Shown piece by piece: positions 1 through 11,250 of a stretch of 64,000 nt of DNA (the first letter of the stretch is position 1; the number at the start of each line of letters is the position of its first letter). The position numbers and the translations under genes were made by a program. A model generated the notes under the pieces. That model was not told the origin of the DNA. It did not search any database and saw only the letters and a list, made by a program, of their open reading frames with translations. Location of the stretch: positions 62,001-126,000 of the forward strand of contig CALYPJ010000002.1 of assembly GCA_945273735.1 (NCBI GenBank), given 5' to 3'. The DNA is from an uncultured Lactobacillaceae bacterium. Lineage in GTDB: Bacteria; Bacillota; Bacilli; Lactobacillales; Lactobacillaceae.

Positions 1-1
1 T

Positions 2-490
2 CCTTACCATGGTCCAAATCAAGCAATGGGAGCTAGTTTTTCAGTTCAACCAGCAGCCAAAGTCCCCCCTTCTTTAGTAAACATTTTTAAAGAATTACAT
101 AGTGATCTTGATTTACCAATTCCTAAAAATGGTGACTTGCATCGTTGGGGTCAACAAGGTGTTTTATTGCTAAATGCTGTTTTGACGGTACGTGATGGTG
201 CAGCTAACTCTCATCAAGGTAAAGGATGGGAAAGGTTTACGGATAAAGTCATTAAACTTCTATCAGATCAGAAGCATATTGTTTTTATTCTTTGGGGAAA
301 TTATGCTAAAAAGAAGGCGGAGTTAGTTGACTCTGATCAAAATTTAATTATTGAGAGTTCACATCCAAGTCCGTTTTCTGCCAATTATGGTTTTTTCGGA
401 TCGCGTCCTTTTTCGCGCGCAAATAGCTATTTAACAAAAGTTAATAAAACACCAATTGATTGGGATTTGACAAAAGGAGAAAATAAATGA
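2..490 (+). CDS. ung: Uracil-DNA glycosylase, 5' truncated by window edge
   Basis: Frame is open to the window start and reads PYHGPNQAMGASFSV (UDG active-site motif DPYHGPxQA); C-terminal HPSPFSA motif. The ORF-track ATG at 26 is internal. Confidence 0.95.
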   Translation, partial: PYHGPNQAMGASFSVQPAAKVPPSLVNIFKELHSDLDLPIPKNGDLHRWGQQGVLLLNAVLTVRDGAANSHQGKGWERFTDKVIKLLSDQKHIVFILWGNYAKKKAELVDSDQNLIIESSHPSPFSANYGFFGSRPFSRANSYLTKVNKTPIDWDLTKGENK

Positions 491-1470
491 GTATTACGAG
501 CGATTTAATAGACAAAATTAAAGGCAAAAATTTTCGTATTGTCTTTCCAGAAGCAACAGAAGAACGTAATCTTCATGCAATTGCGCAATTGAATCAAGAG
601 GGATTAATAAAAACGATTCTGGTTGGAAAACAAGGTGATATTGAACAAGCCGCAAGTAAGTTACATATTGATTTAACAGAAAGCCAAATTATAGATCCGG
701 AAAAAGATCCAAATTTTAATCAAATGGTTAGCGCTTTTGTATCTTGTCGTAACGGTAAAGTAACTATGGCTGAAGCTAATCAGATTTTAGTTGATCCAAT
801 TTATTATGGAACAATGTTGGTTCAGCAAAAACGAGCAGATGGATTAGTTTCTGGTGCAATTCATTCTACTGCAGATACAGTTCGTCCTGCATTACAAATT
901 ATTAAAACTAAACCAGGAATAAAACGAGTCAGCGGTGCTTTTATTATGGAAAAAGGTAATAAACGTTTATTTTTGGCTGACTGCGCAATTAATATTGATC
1001 CTGATGCACAAGCTTTAGCAGAAATTGCAATGGAATCACGAAGGACAGCAGAAATCTTTAATATCAATCCTTATGTTGCACTTTTAAGCTTTTCTACTAA
1101 GGGATCAGCCAAACACCCTTTTGTTGAAAAAGTTCAAGAAGCAACGCGATTAGTTCAAAAACTTGATCCAAAAGGATATTATGATGGTGAATTACAGTTT
1201 GATGCTGCAATGATTCCAGAAGTAGCTGAATTAAAAGCTCCTGGTTCTACGGTAGCAGGACACGCTAATGTTTTAATTTTTCCAAATCTTGAGTCTGGAA
1301 ATATTGGATACAAAATCGTGCAAAGATTAGGAGGATACAAAGCTTTAGGCCCCATTTTGCAAGGACTTAATCGACCAATATCAGATTTATCAAGGGGATG
1401 CAGTAAAGAAGATATTGTTGAAATTGCAATTGTAACTGCAGCTTTAGCATTAATTGATTATGAAAATTAA
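487..1470 (+). CDS. pta: Phosphate acetyltransferase
   Basis: 327 aa, Pta family (VFPEATEERNLHAIAQL, DGLVSGAIHSTADTVRPALQIIKT, FPNLESGNIGYKIVQR); overlaps ung stop. Confidence 0.95.
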   Translation: MSITSDLIDKIKGKNFRIVFPEATEERNLHAIAQLNQEGLIKTILVGKQGDIEQAASKLHIDLTESQIIDPEKDPNFNQMVSAFVSCRNGKVTMAEANQILVDPIYYGTMLVQQKRADGLVSGAIHSTADTVRPALQIIKTKPGIKRVSGAFIMEKGNKRLFLADCAINIDPDAQALAEIAMESRRTAEIFNINPYVALLSFSTKGSAKHPFVEKVQEATRLVQKLDPKGYYDGELQFDAAMIPEVAELKAPGSTVAGHANVLIFPNLESGNIGYKIVQRLGGYKALGPILQGLNRPISDLSRGCSKEDIVEIAIVTAALALIDYEN

Positions 1471-1912
1471 GTTAAAAAGTTTAGTTGACACTCAAAATTT
1501 TGGCAGATTATTAGCTCATCAATTAGTTGGTGGGGAAATGATTTTTTTAATTGGAGATCTGGGAGCAGGGAAGACAACATTAACTCAACAAATTGCTTTA
1601 GGATTAGGAGTAAAAGAAATTGTTAATAGTCCAACTTTTATGTTAGTTAAAGAATATCACTCGGGCTCTTTGCCATTAATTCATCTAGATTTGTATCGGC
1701 TTAAAGAATTGTTTGTAGAAGATGAAGAGATGATTGATGAATATCTTGATGGGCATAATGTTGTTATTGTGGAATGGGGAGAACGGCTATTAATTGACTT
1801 TCCGCAAGCTTATCAGATTCGATTTGTTAACATTGATGGTGATAGTCGTACTATTGAGTTAAAGAACTTTCCTACTAAGTTATTGTCAAAAATAAAATCA
1901 GCTAATTTTTAG
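1460..1912 (+). CDS. tsaE: tRNA threonylcarbamoyladenosine biosynthesis ATPase TsaE
   Basis: Walker A GDLGAGKTTLTQ, NSPTFMLVKEY, HLDLYRL, VEWGERL. ATG at 1460 preferred over TTG at 1454. Confidence 0.93.
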   Translation: MKIKLKSLVDTQNFGRLLAHQLVGGEMIFLIGDLGAGKTTLTQQIALGLGVKEIVNSPTFMLVKEYHSGSLPLIHLDLYRLKELFVEDEEMIDEYLDGHNVVIVEWGERLLIDFPQAYQIRFVNIDGDSRTIELKNFPTKLLSKIKSANF

Positions 1913-2039
1913 AATATTGAAATATTGAGTTAAAAAATTAAAAGTTTACATTGCATCTACAGTCTATTTAGATTTTCGAATTTTCTTATTCAAGTTACAA
2001 TCAGAGATAAAATATATTTTAAATATTGGCCTGTAAAGT

Positions 2040-2071
2040 AAAAAATCAATGAATTAATTCATTGATTTTTT
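2040..2071. repeat. 32-bp perfect palindrome, possible bidirectional terminator
   Basis: aAAAAATCAATGAATTAATTCATTGATTTTTt is identical to its reverse complement; between convergent tsaE and the WxL gene. Confidence 0.8.
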
Positions 2072-2253
2072 CTTTCATATAAAGATATCATGTATATTGC
2101 GATATAAAATAATAAAGCAATTTTTATTTTAAAAAAACTAAAAAATAGATATATTAATTACTTTAATTTAATATAGATAAAATTCATAGTTAGTGGATGT
2201 TGTCTTGATTAAATATGAATACATAAATTGATTTTTATAAATGTAAACGATAA

Positions 2254-4266
2254 TTAAGGAGTAGCAGTAATTAAAGTCCAAGTAACAGTTGATTTCAATT
2301 TCTGAGAATTAATTCCATTATTTTTGATCCCTTTAACTGGAAAATTTAATGTTACACTTTGAGAATTCCCAAAATCAACTAACCATGAGCCTATAGCAGA
2401 GCTATTGCCGTTCTGACCAGTTATTATCGTGGCAGGTGGACTATCGGCAGTCATAACTGGTTGCGTTGCAATTACTGGATTTACTGATTTCCGCCAAGTT
2501 GCATCACTACTAGGAGTTCCAGTATCATCTATGCCTTTTAAAGTCATTTTGTTGGGATTGAAAGTCAGCTTTGGCTGAATTGCTGAATTTAATTCAGCGT
2601 TATTGCCATCAATAAATTTACTCAAAGAGGCTTCTAAACGCCAGTTCGTATTAGTCAAAGCTTGTGAATCAGTAATCACTAGAGCTCGTGCGATCGTACC
2701 ATTAGAATTAATTAGATAATTTTGAATCGGATTACCTGTAATTGATTCTTTGTTGTCCAATTTATAATCTAAGTTTAAATTAGTTTGAGTGGGTGGTAAA
2801 ACCGAATTAGCTAAAAAGTAATTATTTGATTGCTTTACTTGATTAACGCCAAAGTCAAAGTTAGGAACTGCTCTTAAACTAGTTTTTCCTAATTTTTGGA
2901 GATAGACATAATAATCGCCAGTATTATTCTCTGACAATTCACCAGAAGAAACTACCCCTTCCGTAAAAGCAACCGTAAATGACTGATCTTTATCTAAGGC
3001 TGGAATTGAATCAGTAGAAACAACTGCAGAGTCAATTACAGTATTTGGAGCTTCTATCGAAATTAGATCATCTTCATTAAAAGAATTAGCATTTTTCCAT
3101 GTATTATAAGAATATCTATTTCGCCAATTTAAGCCATATTGAATTGGACCGTCAAAGTATACTCTGAAATCGGTTTTAATGGCATTATCTATAATGTTAT
3201 TAGGAAAAGAAAAAGTGTTATTAGCTATATTAATTTCCGGACTAGCGTTTACCGCTTTATAAGTGTCATGGTTCCAATTAAGGGGATATTTATTATCGCT
3301 ACTAAGATCTGACTTTTGGACAGAAATAATTTGCTTCTTATCATTTATTTCTATTCCGTCACTTGGGTTCCATCCACCACTAGGAAGATTCTTACCTGAG
3401 ACATCAATATAATGAATATTAGCATTTAATAAGATATTAGGCTTAGAGGTAGAAGAAGCCGAAACGTAAACACTTGATCCTGGTCCTTTATGAATATCAA
3501 CGCTATCTCCTGGAGAGGATGATTGAGGCCATCCATTAGAGTCATAAATTATTAATTCCGTATCTCTTAAGGAACCCATTTGTAATTTATAGCGCTTCGC
3601 ACTTTTTTCAGTATAAGTTATATAGTGTTGAATAAGCCCATCAGGGGTAACATCAACAATTTCAGATATTGGGCTAGTATTACCATAAGATGTTTTACCT
3701 GTCACTGCAATTGCATTGCCGTACTTTGACTTTTTGGTATATTTGGCAGATGTAGAATCATTAATAGTATCTAAATTCAAGTTATAAAAATTTGGACCAC
3801 TATCTAGACTAGGATAAGAGAAATTAACATAGTAAGATGTAGTACCTCCTCCTTGACCATAAACATAAGTATAACTCGTTATATTATTGGGATCGGTATT
3901 ATCATAAACTTTAAAACTTGATAATGGACGTCCTTGAAGTATAGTTCTAGAGATAATTTTATAATTACGATGGTTTCGGATAAATTGCCAATTAACTTGG
4001 GAATTAACATCAGCAGGATCATTAAACTGGGTAATTTTAGTCCATCCTGATTTAATAAAATCAATTGACCCATCAGTATTATAGCTAGAAGCATAAAAAG
4101 AAGGGATTTGAGTGCCTAAAGGAAGATTTAAGTTTTGATTTATTTCTGGAGCACCTTGAACCTGATTAACTTTTAATATAAAAGCAAAAAAAAATAAAAT
4201 AAGTTTCAAATACAATAATTTGAATTTTTTGTTTTTTAAAAAACTACTTATTAATATCATCATCAT
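2254..4266 (-). CDS. WxL-domain cell-surface protein with signal peptide
   Basis: N-terminal hydrophobic signal; two WxL motifs (NTNWRLEASLSKF and C-terminal STVTWTLITATP) with preceding GSWLVDFG..SVTLNFPVKG typical of WxL domains. Confidence 0.75.
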   Translation of the reverse strand: MMMILISSFLKNKKFKLLYLKLILFFFAFILKVNQVQGAPEINQNLNLPLGTQIPSFYASSYNTDGSIDFIKSGWTKITQFNDPADVNSQVNWQFIRNHRNYKIISRTILQGRPLSSFKVYDNTDPNNITSYTYVYGQGGGTTSYYVNFSYPSLDSGPNFYNLNLDTINDSTSAKYTKKSKYGNAIAVTGKTSYGNTSPISEIVDVTPDGLIQHYITYTEKSAKRYKLQMGSLRDTELIIYDSNGWPQSSSPGDSVDIHKGPGSSVYVSASSTSKPNILLNANIHYIDVSGKNLPSGGWNPSDGIEINDKKQIISVQKSDLSSDNKYPLNWNHDTYKAVNASPEINIANNTFSFPNNIIDNAIKTDFRVYFDGPIQYGLNWRNRYSYNTWKNANSFNEDDLISIEAPNTVIDSAVVSTDSIPALDKDQSFTVAFTEGVVSSGELSENNTGDYYVYLQKLGKTSLRAVPNFDFGVNQVKQSNNYFLANSVLPPTQTNLNLDYKLDNKESITGNPIQNYLINSNGTIARALVITDSQALTNTNWRLEASLSKFIDGNNAELNSAIQPKLTFNPNKMTLKGIDDTGTPSSDATWRKSVNPVIATQPVMTADSPPATIITGQNGNSSAIGSWLVDFGNSQSVTLNFPVKGIKNNGINSQKLKSTVTWTLITATP

Positions 4267-4412
4267 TGTATTATTTTAACAATATTCATTAATAAATTGC
4301 TTTTTAAAGATTAAAAATATTTTTATAAAAATTGAATTTTTAAATAAGATTAGTTCATTAAATAGATAATTTTTACTTAAATAATTGTAATTTTATTTAT
4401 TAAATAAAAAAT

Positions 4413-4442
4413 AAGAGTATTAAAATTATTTTTAATACTCTT
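4413..4442 (-). terminator. Intrinsic terminator overlapping the stop codon of the asparaginase gene
   Basis: AAGAGTATTAAAA-N4-TTTTAATACTCTT inverted repeat. Confidence 0.65.
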
Positions 4443-5346
4443 AGATTAATCTAATGACGGTAGTCCTTTTAGGACCAGGGTGTGCTTGGTATATTTGAAT
4501 CTCTTGTCCTGCCTGACCGACACAGAATGTAAAATCAACATTTGTTGCTACTCCCCAATTTCCTTTTTTATCCAGGGCAATAACAGAAATTTCACCAACT
4601 TTACCATAACGGCATTTTAATTTTTCAACAAAGGGATAAACGCTTTGATCACAGGCAATCTGTGGTGATTTATTTTGGGCCATTTGGCGTACAATTTCAT
4701 AACTTAAACATCCTTTCATAATATCTTCTCCGAGCCCTGTAGCTGAAGCACCACCAATGGTACTATCAACATAAAAACCACTACCAGATAAAGGAGAATC
4801 TCCAATACGACCAGCTTTTTTCATAAATAAGCCAGAAGTAGAAGTTCCCACAGCCATCGAATGATTAATATCTAAGGTTACTGCTCCTACAGTATCGTGT
4901 CCATCGTAGGAAGTGAACTGAGGATTCTGTGTTTTACTTCGATTAATCCACTTTTCTTTTGCTTTTTTAGTTAACAGATTTTTTAATTCAAATCCCGCTT
5001 TTATGGCATATTTATTAGCACCATCACCAACTCTAAAACTGTTATAATGTTCGTGACTTAACTTGCGAGCTACAGAAATTGGGTGAAAAATATTTTGAGT
5101 TCCGGCGACTGCTCCTTGTGCTAATGTATCACCATCCATGAAAGCCGCATCAAGTTCAACTATGCCTTCTTCATTTGGTAATCCACCGTATCCTACTGAA
5201 ATATAATCAGGATTAGCCTCTACATTTTTAATTAAAGTTTCTAGTGCATCTGCAGCAGTTCCATTTTGGCTTAGTAATTTTAAAGCTTCTTGACTACCAT
5301 CACTAGCCATTTGCCAAGTTGCAATTGTTGCATACATAAATATCAT
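4441..5346 (-). CDS. N4-(beta-N-acetylglucosaminyl)-L-asparaginase / isoaspartyl peptidase family (Ntn hydrolase)
   Basis: GHDTVGAVTLD autoprocessing Thr motif, TSGLFMKKAGRIGDSPLSGSGFYVD, GGASATGLGEDIMKG. Confidence 0.9.
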   Translation of the reverse strand: MIFMYATIATWQMASDGSQEALKLLSQNGTAADALETLIKNVEANPDYISVGYGGLPNEEGIVELDAAFMDGDTLAQGAVAGTQNIFHPISVARKLSHEHYNSFRVGDGANKYAIKAGFELKNLLTKKAKEKWINRSKTQNPQFTSYDGHDTVGAVTLDINHSMAVGTSTSGLFMKKAGRIGDSPLSGSGFYVDSTIGGASATGLGEDIMKGCLSYEIVRQMAQNKSPQIACDQSVYPFVEKLKCRYGKVGEISVIALDKKGNWGVATNVDFTFCVGQAGQEIQIYQAHPGPKRTTVIRLI

Positions 5347-5683
5347 CTACTTTCTTAATTTATAGTTGCTTTTCTATTCTACAATATAGATAAAAGTAAA
5401 TACAAATTTAAGACGAATGAGTAAATATGAATTGTTGTTATTAGAAATAGTTTAGCGGGTTAGCTTGATTATATTTGGTTTAGGACTTGGTCTACTTTAA
5501 TCATTAATTATGAATATTATAAAAAAACTATTATATTAGATTTAGAATGTAATTATATTGTTTTGTAAACTATTTTGATTTATGTTTAACTTCAGATTAT
5601 GATTAATAAGGATTAGTATTAGTAATTGAATTATTATCTCAAATTAAAAAGAAATTGTAAGAATAAAAAAGAGGTTTTATTAT

Positions 5684-8050
5684 ATGGACTATTCATCATC
5701 AAAATATTTTAATTTAATGACAAAATATTTTAATGCAGCAAATTATATTTCAGTAGGGCAACTTTATCTTCTTGATAATCCATTGTTACATCGCCCAATA
5801 AAAGCAAATGATTTAAAAATTCATCCAATTGGTCATTGGGGAACTATTGCTGGACAAAATTATATCTATACTCATTTGAATCGGGTAATAAAAAAGTATA
5901 ATTTAAACATGTTTTATATTGAAGGTCCAGGGCATGGAGGCCAAGTTATGGTTTCTAATTCATATTTAGATGGCAGTTATACTGAAATTTATCCAAAAAT
6001 TACTCAAGATGAAAAAGGAATGAAGAGATTATTTAAACAATTTTCCTTTCCTGGGGGAATTGCCAGTCATGCTGCACCAGAGACACCTGGCTCAATTCAC
6101 GAAGGTGGAGAGTTGGGTTATGCAATTTCTCATGGTACCGGAGCAATTTTAGATAATCCCGAAGTTATTGCTGCCGTAGTCGTTGGTGATGGAGAAGCTG
6201 AAACAGGGCCTTTGGCAACGTCATGGTTTTCAAATAACTTTATTAATCCTAAAAAAGATGGAGCCATTTTGCCTATTTTGAATTTAAATGGTTTCAAAAT
6301 TTCTAATCCAACAATTTTATCACGTAAAAGCGACAAAGACTTAAGAAAATATTTTGAAGGAATGGGTTGGCAACCAATTTTTGTTAGCGGTAATGATCCT
6401 GAAAAATTAAATCCAATAATGGCTCGGGCGATGGATTGGGCAATTGAAGAAATTCAGCAAATTCAAAAAGCAGCCCGTTCCAATCAACTAAGTGAAGAAG
6501 CACATTGGCCAGTAATTATTTTTCGGTCTCCTAAAGGTTGGACCGGACCAAAAGTATGGGATCATAAACCAATTGAAGGATCTTTTAGATCTCATCAAAT
6601 CCCAATTCCGGTGGATCGTCAACATCCAGAATATATACCAGATTTAACTAAGTGGTTAGAGTCATACCATCCTGAAGATTTGTTTGATGAGAAAGGGTCA
6701 TTAAAAGCAGAAATTCAGCAAGTTATTCCTGATAATAAACATCGCATGGCAACCAATCCTATTACCAATGGGGGAATTAATCCCAAAGATTTAATATTAC
6801 CAAACCCTGAATCTTATCAAATTAAGATAAATCAACCTGGTAGGGTAGAGAATCAAGATATGCTAGTTTGGTCGGCTTACTTACGTGATTTGATTCAAAA
6901 AAACCCTAATAACATGATGATTTTTGGTCCAGATGAAACTATGAGTAATCGACTTTATGATATCTTTGAAATAACTAGCCGACAATGGGAAGATCAGATA
7001 AAAGAACCTTATGATGAAGACCTAGCGGCGCAAGGTCGAATTATTGATTCGCAATTATCAGAACATCAAGCTGAAGGATTTTTGGAAGGATATACTTTAA
7101 CTGGACGTCATGGTATTTTTGCTTCTTATGAGGCGTTTTTAAGAGTAGTAGATTCAATGTTAACGCAGTATTTTAAATGGATTCGTAAAGCAAAGGAATT
7201 GAGTTGGCGCTATAGTTATCCAGCTTTAAATATTGTAGCAACATCAACGAGTTTTCAACAGGATCATAATGGTTATACCCATCAAGATCCGGGAATCGTC
7301 ACCCATTTAGCCGAAAAAAAGCCTGAATTTATTCGGGAGTACTTTCCAGCAGATGCAAATAGTCTATTAGCAATTGCTAATAAAACATTAAATGATCGTG
7401 ATGTAATTAATCTTTATGTAACTTCAAAACAACCTAGACCACAATTTTATTCTTGGGATGAAGCTCAAGAATTAGCACAAAATGGTTTGAAAGTTATTGA
7501 GTGGGCTAGTAATGATCAAGGTCAAATCCCAGATATAATTTTTGCAGCAGCAGGTACAGAACCTAATATTGAAAGTTTAGCTGCTATTAATTTACTGCAC
7601 GATGAATTTCCCGAATTGAAAATTCGATTTATTAATGTGGTTGATTTATTGAAATTGCAAATTCCTAAACGTGATCCTCGTGGTTTAAGTCAAGAAGAGT
7701 TTAATAAGTATTTTCCAGAAAGTGTTCCGATAATCTTTGCTTTTCATAGCTTTGAAGGAGTGATTCGTGATATTTTTTATGATCGATCAAAACACCCAGT
7801 GTCAGTTCACGGTTATCGTGAAGAAGGAGATATTACTACGCCATTTGATATGCGAGTAGTTAATGAATTAGACCGTTTTCACTTAGCTCAGGATGCCGTA
7901 AGTCAAGTAGGTGAAAAACTTGAGAGTGATAAGGTCAAATCTTTTAATCAAAAGTTAAATGAAATGTTAAAGAAACATCACGATTACATTCGAGAAGTGG
8001 GAGCAGATTTGCCAGAAATTCAAAATTGGGTCTTTCAACCTTTAAACTGA
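5684..8050 (+). CDS. xfp: Xylulose-5-phosphate/fructose-6-phosphate phosphoketolase
   Basis: 788 aa; [61 protein letters not shown]. Confidence 0.97.
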   Translation: MDYSSSKYFNLMTKYFNAANYISVGQLYLLDNPLLHRPIKANDLKIHPIGHWGTIAGQNYIYTHLNRVIKKYNLNMFYIEGPGHGGQVMVSNSYLDGSYTEIYPKITQDEKGMKRLFKQFSFPGGIASHAAPETPGSIHEGGELGYAISHGTGAILDNPEVIAAVVVGDGEAETGPLATSWFSNNFINPKKDGAILPILNLNGFKISNPTILSRKSDKDLRKYFEGMGWQPIFVSGNDPEKLNPIMARAMDWAIEEIQQIQKAARSNQLSEEAHWPVIIFRSPKGWTGPKVWDHKPIEGSFRSHQIPIPVDRQHPEYIPDLTKWLESYHPEDLFDEKGSLKAEIQQVIPDNKHRMATNPITNGGINPKDLILPNPESYQIKINQPGRVENQDMLVWSAYLRDLIQKNPNNMMIFGPDETMSNRLYDIFEITSRQWEDQIKEPYDEDLAAQGRIIDSQLSEHQAEGFLEGYTLTGRHGIFASYEAFLRVVDSMLTQYFKWIRKAKELSWRYSYPALNIVATSTSFQQDHNGYTHQDPGIVTHLAEKKPEFIREYFPADANSLLAIANKTLNDRDVINLYVTSKQPRPQFYSWDEAQELAQNGLKVIEWASNDQGQIPDIIFAAAGTEPNIESLAAINLLHDEFPELKIRFINVVDLLKLQIPKRDPRGLSQEEFNKYFPESVPIIFAFHSFEGVIRDIFYDRSKHPVSVHGYREEGDITTPFDMRVVNELDRFHLAQDAVSQVGEKLESDKVKSFNQKLNEMLKKHHDYIREVGADLPEIQNWVFQPLN

Positions 8051-8076
8051 CAACTATTAAGAATAAACAATTAATA

Positions 8077-8108
8077 AAAGCTAAGAGATAGAAAAACTCT
8101 TAGCTTTT
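8077..8108 (+). terminator. Intrinsic terminator after xfp
   Basis: AAAAGCTAAGAG-N8-CTCTTAGCTTTT. Confidence 0.85.
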
Positions 8109-8358
8109 AATTTTGATTAAAGATATAAGAAATAGTAAAAAAATGATAAACTATTATTTTATAATAAAATATAAAGTAATCAATGAGCCGAAATTTTCAG
8201 AATTTATTCAAAGTTAATTCATATTCTACTAACTTATAAAGGTAAGGTTGAATAATAGAGTTAGATTAAAGTTGAATTTTTCTGATGTTTTAGCTCTTTC
8301 TTTAATCTTACTTTAAGCTGTATTTTATTAAATAATAAAAATTAATTGAGAAGTAATA

Positions 8359-11217
8359 ATGAAAAAAATTTTACAACATCCATATCTACTTTTTTCTTTG
8401 TTTTTTTCCTTGATTGCATTAATTGTGTTTGGATTACATTTACTTGGCGGAGGAACTTTAATTTGGGGTGGTGATGGAATTGCTCAACATTATCCTGCTC
8501 TTGTTAAATTTCATCAAGATTTACAAAATTTTATTTTTAGAGGTAAAGTTCCAGATTTGTGGCAATGGAATATAGGTCTGGGACAGGATTATATTCAAAC
8601 TTTTTCCTACTATTTGTTAGGTGACCCGTTTGTTTATCCGATTGCATTTTTACCAGAATCATTTTTGCCGGATTATTATTCACTAATGATAATATTTCGG
8701 CTGTATTGTGCAGGTTTAGCTTTTATTTTTGCGGCTCGTTATTTTATAAAAGCTAGTAATTTTTCTTTGGCTTTAGGCGCAATTGTCTATGTTTTTTCAG
8801 GATATAGTGCTTATAGTAGTTTTTCTCACCCTTTTTTCCTTAATCCTTTAATTATATTTCCAATTTTAATCGTGTCTTTAAATAGATTATTAAAGGGGCG
8901 ATCTACAATTCCTTTTATTTTGATGGTTGCATTAACACTTTGGGTTAATTTTTATTTTGCTTATATTTTGGCACTAGGTACAGTTATTTATTGGGTCATT
9001 GAATTAGTTTTTCAAAGAAATTATCGTAAATTTAGAAATGTTGTTAAAGTAATATTAGGAGCAATAACTGGCTTTTTGCTAAGTGCTGTCCTATTAGTTC
9101 CTTCAATTTACTTTCTCATGAATTCAGCGCGTACTGGTGGTCAAGTTGCTAATGGTTTGAAATTTTATCCTTTTTCTTATTACATAGCTTTACCAGGAAC
9201 TTTATTAGTACCTCGTACAACGTCTGAATTTTGGTTACGTGGAGGGATTATGGGATTAGGACTTCTAGGAGCTCTTTTTGTTTGTTACCGGTTTAAACAA
9301 TATCGAATTTTAAATTTAAGTTTTATAATTGCGGTAATTTGTTTACTTTTTCCGGTATTATGTGGAATTTTTAATGGATTTTCATCACCATCTAATAGAT
9401 GGTTGTTGTTAATGCAATTACCATTAGGAATTGCATCGGTTATTTTAGTTGACCATTATAAAAGTTTAAATAAAATTGACTTTCGTATTTTTGTGATTTT
9501 TAGTGTAATTATAGGTATTTCTTTACTGTTAACTTCAGACTTTGGGAAGTATCATGGAGACCTTGGAATGTTAATATTTCAATTTATTATGTTTGTTGTT
9601 ATCTTTTTGTTGGCTCAGAAGTATAATTTTAAAATTAAGAGTGTATTAGTTATTTTAACAATTTTTAATGCTGCTTCTATTTTTTTGAGTATTCAACCAT
9701 ATAGTGTTAAAGCAAATAACAAATTATACAGTAAAAATAATGTTCAACAGTTATTAGCTAACCAGCGAGGTTATCAAAAGGAAAACATCAGTGATTTTAA
9801 TATGGATCTTCAAGATTCTAATAATGATAAATTGACATTTTCTCGATCTTATATTGATACCCAACTTCCGGGATATACCTATCATCCTAGTTTACCAATT
9901 TTAAGTTCAGTTAATTCTTTTGAAACTTATTGGTCTTTGGAAAATGATAATGTCTATCAATTTATGCACCAATTAGGTGTGAGTAATTCTATTCAAAATG
10001 ATGTTACTGGTAATGGAGATTTAAGAGATGTTCTTTTAAATTATTTAGGGGTTAGTCAAATTTGGCTTAATCGAGATGCCAAAATTATTCCAGCTTCTTA
10101 TCAAAATTATGATTCTAATATTTATAATGATCAAATATCTTACTTTTCAAACTCTGCTTTCCCTTTGTTTTACTTTCCTAAGCATCTAATTTCCAATAAA
10201 TCATTTGCTGAGATGAATTCTAGCCAAAAAGAAGCAAGCCTTTTGGATTCGGTAGCTGTAAAAGGTGGGTATGAACATTCTTCTATGGCTAAAAAAGTTC
10301 AAGAAGTTCCTTTTTACAATCAATTTTTATATTTTTCTAATGGAGAAAATATAAAATTTTCTACCCAAACACCAGAACAATTAAAGCTGCTGACGCCTTC
10401 TGCGCAAGTAATTTTAATGATTTCAGCTAATCCAAAATTAAATAATCAAGAACTACATTTAGAATTTAATAATTTGAAATACCAGCCATTTAATTTTATG
10501 GAACTTTGGCAAGCTGACCAAACTGATTATACTGCTAAGCATAATAATAATTTACTCGAAGGAATAGATGATTCACAAAGTTATAATCCAATTTTTAATC
10601 AATATCGGTGGTTAGGGACGAATTATTTAAAATTTGGAAGAGTGAAGCCGGGATATAAAATTACCGCTAATTATGTTGATCAAGAAAATAGTTTTAAACA
10701 ATTGTCTCCTAGACGACTTTCAGGTTACGAACTTCGACGGAATGTAACTTTAAATTTAGGACCTGCAGTTAAAACAAATCGGGAACAGTGGATTTTATTA
10801 AATACTGATGTATTAGGTCATTTCAGTTTTAATTTAAATTTATTTGCTGTTCCTACAGGTTCAAAAATTAAAAAAGCAACAAAACAAATTCGTCAGGTTA
10901 GCCATGAAAATTTAGATTTTAAATTAGGACATGATCGAATTCATTTGAAAGTAAGGAAACCAATAAAAAAGGTAGTAGCAACTACTATTCCTTATTCACC
11001 TGGATGGCGGGTTAATTATGGTGAAATCGTAAAAGTTAATGGTACTTTTATTGGGATTAAATTAGCAAAGGGTCATAAATATTATCAATTAAAATATCAA
11101 ACACCTTTTTTAAATTTAGCAGCTAAACTTAGTATTGTAGGTATAATTGTTATTTTATTTTGGGGAGCATGGGAATTTTGGAAAAATAAGGCTAATAAAA
11201 AACTAATAAGTATTTGA
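8359..11217 (+). CDS. YfhO-family multi-TM membrane protein (GT-C-like)
   Basis: 952 aa, many TM segments, W.WNIGLGQDYIQTFSYYLLGDPF, C-terminal PYSPGWRVNYG. Confidence 0.85.
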   Translation: MKKILQHPYLLFSLFFSLIALIVFGLHLLGGGTLIWGGDGIAQHYPALVKFHQDLQNFIFRGKVPDLWQWNIGLGQDYIQTFSYYLLGDPFVYPIAFLPESFLPDYYSLMIIFRLYCAGLAFIFAARYFIKASNFSLALGAIVYVFSGYSAYSSFSHPFFLNPLIIFPILIVSLNRLLKGRSTIPFILMVALTLWVNFYFAYILALGTVIYWVIELVFQRNYRKFRNVVKVILGAITGFLLSAVLLVPSIYFLMNSARTGGQVANGLKFYPFSYYIALPGTLLVPRTTSEFWLRGGIMGLGLLGALFVCYRFKQYRILNLSFIIAVICLLFPVLCGIFNGFSSPSNRWLLLMQLPLGIASVILVDHYKSLNKIDFRIFVIFSVIIGISLLLTSDFGKYHGDLGMLIFQFIMFVVIFLLAQKYNFKIKSVLVILTIFNAASIFLSIQPYSVKANNKLYSKNNVQQLLANQRGYQKENISDFNMDLQDSNNDKLTFSRSYIDTQLPGYTYHPSLPILSSVNSFETYWSLENDNVYQFMHQLGVSNSIQNDVTGNGDLRDVLLNYLGVSQIWLNRDAKIIPASYQNYDSNIYNDQISYFSNSAFPLFYFPKHLISNKSFAEMNSSQKEASLLDSVAVKGGYEHSSMAKKVQEVPFYNQFLYFSNGENIKFSTQTPEQLKLLTPSAQVILMISANPKLNNQELHLEFNNLKYQPFNFMELWQADQTDYTAKHNNNLLEGIDDSQSYNPIFNQYRWLGTNYLKFGRVKPGYKITANYVDQENSFKQLSPRRLSGYELRRNVTLNLGPAVKTNREQWILLNTDVLGHFSFNLNLFAVPTGSKIKKATKQIRQVSHENLDFKLGHDRIHLKVRKPIKKVVATTIPYSPGWRVNYGEIVKVNGTFIGIKLAKGHKYYQLKYQTPFLNLAAKLSIVGIIVILFWGAWEFWKNKANKKLISI

Positions 11218-11250
11218 ACTTATAGTTTTTACTTTTTATCAATAAAAAAT

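Noticed and set aside
2241-2254. TGTAAACGATAATT resembling a cre site
   Set aside because: Sits at the 3' end of the WxL gene rather than a promoter, and lacks the CA end of the consensus.
5700-5736. Direct repeat CAAAATATTTTAAT x2 at the start of xfp
   Set aside because: Encodes KYFN..KYFN in the N-terminal part of the phosphoketolase; no sign of regulatory function.
8260-8311. Long-loop inverted repeat GTTAGATTAAAG / CTTTAATCTTAC upstream of yfhO
   Set aside because: 11/12 pairing across a loop of about 28 nt in AT-rich DNA; plausible by chance without comparative support.
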